36,536 bases of DNA, from NCBI RefSeq assembly GCF_000765675.1, contig NZ_JRPA02000017.1, positions 1 to 36,536 on the forward strand, read 5' to 3'. The stretch is from Helicobacter sp. MIT 05-5294. GTDB lineage: Bacteria; Campylobacterota; Campylobacteria; Campylobacterales; Helicobacteraceae. Made by a program: the position numbers and the translations under genes. Positions 33,067 to 36,536 of this stretch are shown here, in pieces (the first letter of the stretch is position 1; each line of letters starts with the position of its first letter). Under the pieces are notes generated by a model, which searched no databases, had not been told where the DNA came from, and saw only the letters and a list, made by a program, of their open reading frames with translations.

Positions 33067-33531
33067 TTATCTTTTAGTATTTTTATATTCTTTTGATAAT
33101 TTTACTAAATCCATTATATCACCACGAGAGGTTACCTTAATTGGATATGTAGAATATACAAGATTAATAAAATCTGTCCAATTTAATTCGTCTGTTAGCT
33201 CTATAATTAAATCTAAAACTCTTTTTTCTTCATTGTTTGGAAGAGAAAAATTTAAATCCTGTTTCATTTTTATTATATATTTTTGACTTCCAAAATAAGT
33301 GGTATCCGCGACAATTTCAAAACGATTCAGTGAATCATTGACAATGCTATTCTCTATATCATCGACATAAGGTCCATAGTGGTTAAATTTCCAATTAATC
33401 TTTGAAATTTGTTTGTTATAATCTAATGAAAATTTCCAATCTGCTAAGTAAACAAGCTTATTCAATCTTCCTTTTGTTAATTGGATTTTACTATTTTTAA
33501 CAAAATAAGCAACAATGCTTAATATTTCCAT
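33067..33531 (-). CDS. Panacea-domain (DUF4065/SocA-like) protein
   Basis: 154 aa, cytosolic. TKGRLNKLVYLADWKFSLDY followed by the conserved W-x-F-N-H-Y-G-P-Y-V-D-D segment (residues 46-57) and IIELTDELNWTDFINLVYST are hallmarks of the Panacea/DUF4065 fold, known as a promiscuous antitoxin domain that neutralises many unrelated toxins and, as SocA, as a proteolysis adaptor. The start ATG follows immediately on the stop TAA of the membrane gene upstream, so the two are a translationally coupled pair. Base composition is AT-rich. As an antitoxin, its partner is expected to be that membrane protein. Confidence 0.82.
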   Translation of the reverse strand: MEILSIVAYFVKNSKIQLTKGRLNKLVYLADWKFSLDYNKQISKINWKFNHYGPYVDDIENSIVNDSLNRFEIVADTTYFGSQKYIIKMKQDLNFSLPNNEEKRVLDLIIELTDELNWTDFINLVYSTYPIKVTSRGDIMDLVKLSKEYKNTKR

Positions 33532-34254
33532 TTATAATCCTTTTTCCATTAAATCAGTCTCGCTAGGTAATGCATTTGGATTAATCTTCATTTGCAAAAT
33601 TTTTTCCTGCAATCTAATAGCCTCATTTTTCAATTTCTGCCTTTCTTCCTTATTTTTAAATTTTTTCTGTTTCATACTTTGAGCAATTATAATTCCAATT
33701 TTAATACCCTTATCTTCAATATAAACACCATACATATCATTACTTAGCATATTGCGTTTATTGAACCATTTGTCTTTTATTGGTTCTGCTTTCTCATAAT
33801 GTTTTTCTTCATTTACTACTGCAAAAACATATTCTTTTGTATCATCTATTATATATCTACCTATTTGATTATATTTTGGACTTTTTGAATATCTACCTAT
33901 GGAATAAAAAGCATTTTGAGAAGATGAATATAAATATAAAGTCAATCGTTCATTCTCTGTATAAGTCAAATTGATTGATACTTCTTTTAATTCATCATCA
34001 AAATATCCGCTTAAAAAGCTTCTATAAGCTTTAACTAGTTTTAATAATTTTTTGTATTTAAAAATTCTGTACTGGATACATGCTTCATATATCAAAGCTA
34101 TAAATAAAATAATTAAGAGAAAAATATCTATATAGCATAAAAAGATATTATTTTTATCGACATTAAAAAGGCTAAGTATTGTATCATGAAGTCCAAAATA
34201 AATAGGAATTGAAAAAACACAAATTTTCTCCATAGTTGCCAAAAATATTTTCAA
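33532..34254 (-). CDS. Two-helix membrane protein with GAF-like domain, putative toxin or sensor
   Basis: 240 aa. Two hydrophobic helices (about 11-30 and 37-60) are followed by a basic segment YRIFKYKKLLKLVK, then a soluble domain (about 95-200): RLTLYLYSSSQNAFYSIGRY, SKSPKYNQIGRYIID, YVFAVVNEEKHYEKAEP, GIKIGIIIAQS, laid out like GAF-type ligand-sensing domains, and a charged C-terminal coiled coil (195-222). The start is TTG with AAGGA 8 nt upstream; an ATG 7 codons later is the alternative. Directly coupled to the Panacea gene and behind a restriction-modification pair. By guilt of association it could be a membrane-acting toxin held by the Panacea protein; not demonstrated for this architecture as far as I know. 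Confidence 0.7.
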   Translation of the reverse strand: MKIFLATMEKICVFSIPIYFGLHDTILSLFNVDKNNIFLCYIDIFLLIILFIALIYEACIQYRIFKYKKLLKLVKAYRSFLSGYFDDELKEVSINLTYTENERLTLYLYSSSQNAFYSIGRYSKSPKYNQIGRYIIDDTKEYVFAVVNEEKHYEKAEPIKDKWFNKRNMLSNDMYGVYIEDKGIKIGIIIAQSMKQKKFKNKEERQKLKNEAIRLQEKILQMKINPNALPSETDLMEKGL

Positions 34255-34269
34255 ATCTTTTATCCTTAA

Positions 34270-34374
34270 CTACTTATTTTTACTTGAAATCAAATATTTT
34301 ATTTTAATTTCTGTTACTTTTTTATTCTTATTTAGCTCTATTTTTCCATCTATATAACACTCTAATAAATTCAC
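34270..34374 (-). CDS. Possible 34-aa peptide between methyltransferase and membrane gene
   Basis: GTG start with GAGGCG 7 nt upstream (inside the methyltransferase stop region), reading VNLLECYIDGKIELNKNKKV and on to LISSKNK and a stop. It begins 3 nt after the methyltransferase stop and ends 15 nt before the membrane-protein start, filling the gap neatly, and its composition matches its neighbours. It may be a true small protein or an old C-terminal extension of the methyltransferase, since its frame continues that of the methyltransferase past the TAG. Confidence 0.35.
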   Translation of the reverse strand: MNLLECYIDGKIELNKNKKVTEIKIKYLISSKNK

Positions 34375-34377
34375 TTT

Positions 34378-35343
34378 CTACGCCTCCAATGGTAGTCTTT
34401 CATCAAAAAGATTTGTTCTATATTTAGTAACTTCTGTTTTACCTATTGTTTTGAATTTTATCTTGTGAATATCAATTTCCCTAATATCTTTTGGAATCTC
34501 AAAATAATCTTTCAGATTGTTCCAATCGCGCTCCCTCAAGCTTACGATTTCGTTAAGATAAAAACTAACCCAATTTTCTCCGATTTTAGACATAAAAAAT
34601 TCATTTTCAATTTTAGTTGTTGCAATTTGACAATATTCGCTATCTTTTTCAAAACCTATAAAATTTCTACCCAATCTTTTTGCTGCAAGTGCGGTTGTTC
34701 CTGTTCCTAAAAATGGGTCTAAAATCGTATCGCCCTCTTCACTGCTCATTAAAATAATTCTCTCAAGCAAATGCAATGGAAGTTGGCAAGGGTGATTATC
34801 TCTGTTTTTCGCGTGTCTTATGCGATGAATATCAGTCCATACATCAGAACAAAGGGGACCAAAAGGATGCAAGATGCCCTTTTTCCCTCCATAGTCTTTC
34901 ACTAAAACGCCCTTTCTATCTCTTTTATGTGGATAACGAATTTCTTTAAATCTATCTTTAACTTCACCTTTTGAATAAAATAAGATTCCATAATGTGCAG
35001 GTTGCAAGGTTTTTCCCATCGGGGCAGTCATTGCTTCCCAGCTTATCCAATGCCTAAAAACAGCCCGACTATTTAAAAAACTTGCATAAAAAGTAAGCCA
35101 CTTAGGGATATTATGCAAAAAGATAAAGCCATTATCTTTAAGCACCCTTACACATTCATCTATCCATTTTTCACACCATAGTATATATTCAGATTCTAAA
35201 AGTTTATCTTTATGCGAGTTATACTTTTTCTTAAGGTTAAAAGGTGGGTCAGCAAACACACAGTCTATGCTATTGTTCGGAATACTTTGAAATAATTCTA
35301 GACAATCGCCCTGTAAGATTTGATTGATAGGTAAATTATTCAT
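34378..35343 (-). CDS. Type II DNA methyltransferase, beta class
   Basis: 321 aa from the ATG at 35343, preceded by GAGGTCTAAA. Catalytic motif IV DPPFNL (32-37) comes before the SAM-binding motif DPFLGTGT (209-216) and AAKRLGRNFIGFE, the order that defines beta-class amino-methyltransferases (N6-adenine or N4-cytosine). The middle (about 95-180) is the target-recognition part. It protects host DNA against the endonuclease encoded just upstream; the endonuclease stop and this start are one base apart. DPPF rather than SPP favours N6-adenine. The recognition site cannot be read from sequence. Confidence 0.92.
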   Translation of the reverse strand: MNNLPINQILQGDCLELFQSIPNNSIDCVFADPPFNLKKKYNSHKDKLLESEYILWCEKWIDECVRVLKDNGFIFLHNIPKWLTFYASFLNSRAVFRHWISWEAMTAPMGKTLQPAHYGILFYSKGEVKDRFKEIRYPHKRDRKGVLVKDYGGKKGILHPFGPLCSDVWTDIHRIRHAKNRDNHPCQLPLHLLERIILMSSEEGDTILDPFLGTGTTALAAKRLGRNFIGFEKDSEYCQIATTKIENEFFMSKIGENWVSFYLNEIVSLRERDWNNLKDYFEIPKDIREIDIHKIKFKTIGKTEVTKYRTNLFDERLPLEA

Positions 35344-35344
35344 T

Positions 35345-36313
35345 TTAGACCTCAAAAATATTTTTCATTGCAAGTGTAAATCGTTGTAATTCATCAGCAC
35401 GAAAAGTAAATACTTCATCATAGGCTTCAACCATTCGTTTTAAATCTTGCTTTCTTACATACCAACCAATTCCATCAATAAAACCATAAAATTTGGCATT
35501 TGGATAATGCCTTTTAATTAGCATCGCTACATTAAGCTCTGTTTTTGCCTTATCTCCTTGTCCTGAACTTGTGGTGCTCAAAAAAGAAGATTCTATAATA
35601 ATTTGGGGATTTTGTTTATTTGGAATAATGAAATCCATTGTGCGCTTATTAAGATTTTCTTTTAAACTCAAAAGCGGCAAATCGCCACTTTCATAAGAAA
35701 TATGCAAGTTGGATAGAATTTCTTTAATGGCTGATTCTGGGTTATTTTGCATAGCACCAGAATAACTCCCTTTTTGACGATAGCGAATTAATGTATCAAT
35801 CATTGCATTTGAATCAAAATTAATTTTTTGAATATTTAATTTATTGAGCTCAAATAAAGGCAAAGTTTTAGCTAAAAAAGGATTGGATGAGCCCCAAAAA
35901 AAGAGATTAATTAAACCTCTTGCAAAATTTTGATTATTCTTAATAAGATTTTTTATTTTCTTGTCTCCCCATTCTGCTATGTCACTTTTATTTTCAACCT
36001 TATCCCATTCTTCTAAATTCAATAAAATAGATAAATCCCTATCCCTAACAATTCTTGCAATAGTAATCACTCGTTTAAGATTTTCATTGGCAAGACCATT
36101 TAAAACAAGCAAAGCTTCCAAACCAAATTCATTATTTTGCATAAAATCCACAAAAATCTCTTCTTTGCAACCTTGATTTAAGATTTGATTTTGTAGATTT
36201 AGAAGCAAAGTTTTTAATAGATTTATAGTATTTGCTTCATAGTTTTCCTCAAAATGCGGATTAGAAAAATAAAAAGAATTTCTTTCAATTACAATACTAT
36301 ATTTATTTAACAT
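35345..36313 (-). CDS. Type II restriction endonuclease, PD-(D/E)xK type
   Basis: 322 aa. The likely catalytic core is MDFIIPNKQNPQIIIESSF with D227 and E241, followed by TTSSGQGDKAKTEL and a strand with KFYGFIDGIGWY, reminiscent of DpnII/MboI-like endonucleases in which E-x-K is relaxed (here E-S-S). The N-terminal 200 residues are helical and presumably bind DNA. It starts 9 nt after the guaA stop, with GAGGAG as ribosome site, and is coupled to the methyltransferase gene. No motif identifies the target sequence. The nuclease call rests on context plus this motif. Confidence 0.75.
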   Translation of the reverse strand: MLNKYSIVIERNSFYFSNPHFEENYEANTINLLKTLLLNLQNQILNQGCKEEIFVDFMQNNEFGLEALLVLNGLANENLKRVITIARIVRDRDLSILLNLEEWDKVENKSDIAEWGDKKIKNLIKNNQNFARGLINLFFWGSSNPFLAKTLPLFELNKLNIQKINFDSNAMIDTLIRYRQKGSYSGAMQNNPESAIKEILSNLHISYESGDLPLLSLKENLNKRTMDFIIPNKQNPQIIIESSFLSTTSSGQGDKAKTELNVAMLIKRHYPNAKFYGFIDGIGWYVRKQDLKRMVEAYDEVFTFRADELQRFTLAMKNIFEV

Positions 36314-36322
36314 ATATTCTCC

Positions 36323-36535
36323 TCACTCCCACTCAATCGTGCCCGGTGGTTTGCTCGTGATGTCATACACCACGCGGTTAATGCCCTCCACCTCATTAAT
36401 AATGCGATTACTTACAGATTCCAAAAAGTCATGGGGCAAATGTGCAAAAGTCGCGGTCATTCCATCGATTGCTTCCACCGCTCGCACGCAAATCGTGTTA
36501 TCATAAGTGCGATTATCGCCCATTACGCCCACACT
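36323..36535 (-). CDS. guaA: GMP synthase C-terminus (partial, runs off window)
   Basis: The last 70 codons of gua[61 protein letters not shown] and the terminal PPGTIEWE. This is the invariant C-terminal dimerisation domain of glutamine-hydrolysing GMP synthase, which aminates XMP to GMP. The gene enters from beyond the window edge; only the end is seen. The restriction gene begins 9 nt after its stop. Confidence 0.95.
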   Translation of the reverse strand, partial: SVGVMGDNRTYDNTICVRAVEAIDGMTATFAHLPHDFLESVSNRIINEVEGINRVVYDITSKPPGTIEWE

Positions 36536-36536
36536 T

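Noticed and set aside
1-36536. tRNA, rRNA, tmRNA genes, insertion sequences or prophage genes
   Set aside because: No cloverleaf, rRNA-like stretch, transposase or phage structural gene was recognised; the acquired regions show no visible integrase or att site.

Overview
The window looks like a chromosomal segment of an enterohepatic Helicobacter (phylum Campylobacterota). The support is the gene set and local gene orders: gyrA, a small exported protein and flgR (as in H. pylori HP0701-HP0703) followed by asd (flgR-asd as in Campylobacter jejuni); fliW beside valS (as in H. pylori HP1154/HP1153); a Maf-type flagellin glycosylation protein; FlgP/Lpp20; SdaC; and extended -10 promoters. Homopolymer contingency tracts and a strong excess of the pentamer GAATC/GATTC in the resident genes point the same way. 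All assignments were read by eye from the sequence; no database search was made.

Layout. 1-933 (minus strand): a PAAR-like (DUF4280-type) secretion-tip protein, a decayed small gene, and the start of an Asn/Ser-rich protein that leaves the window. 1027-5712 (minus): YgjP-like metalloprotease, exported protein, degenerate uracil-DNA-glycosylase-like protein, exported cyclophilin and prs. 5841-12104 (plus): a tightly packed, mostly overlapping series of maf, flgP, lipoprotein, tRNA methyltransferase-like, YkgJ-like, TPR lipoprotein and SDR genes, with a near-consensus sigma-54 promoter over the maf stop codon that serves flgP. 12105-12582: repeats and a perfect hairpin. 12583-17896: UvrD-like helicase and fliW (minus), valS (plus). 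17897-24074: a variable zone with composite palindromic repeats, a radical SAM protein switched by a G10 tract, sdaC, an orphan 298-aa protein, a tyrosine phosphatase, and a glycosyltransferase-like protein with a G12 tract at its C-terminus. 24146-29509 (minus): gyrA, HP0702-like gene, flgR, asd, ended by a terminator.

29575-33066 is an accessory detoxification/resistance patch: a frameshifted LysE-type exporter, ogt, a second LysE-type exporter whose promoter spacer holds a T13 tract, a ClbS/DfsB-like protein, an AAC(6')-like acetyltransferase, and a gene remnant. 33067-36313 is a compact defence island inserted directly behind guaA: a restriction endonuclease, a beta-class DNA methyltransferase, then a two-helix membrane protein with a GAF-like domain whose stop codon abuts the start of a Panacea (DUF4065) protein. 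The last pair is AT-rich and nearly lacks the GAATC signature, so it was probably acquired; it is the best candidate here for an undescribed toxin-antitoxin or anti-phage system. The window ends inside guaA.

Regulatory theme: surface and motility functions are controlled by slippage (G10, G12, T13) and by RpoN/FlgR. FlgR (25186-26508) is the expected activator of the sigma-54 promoter found in front of flgP.
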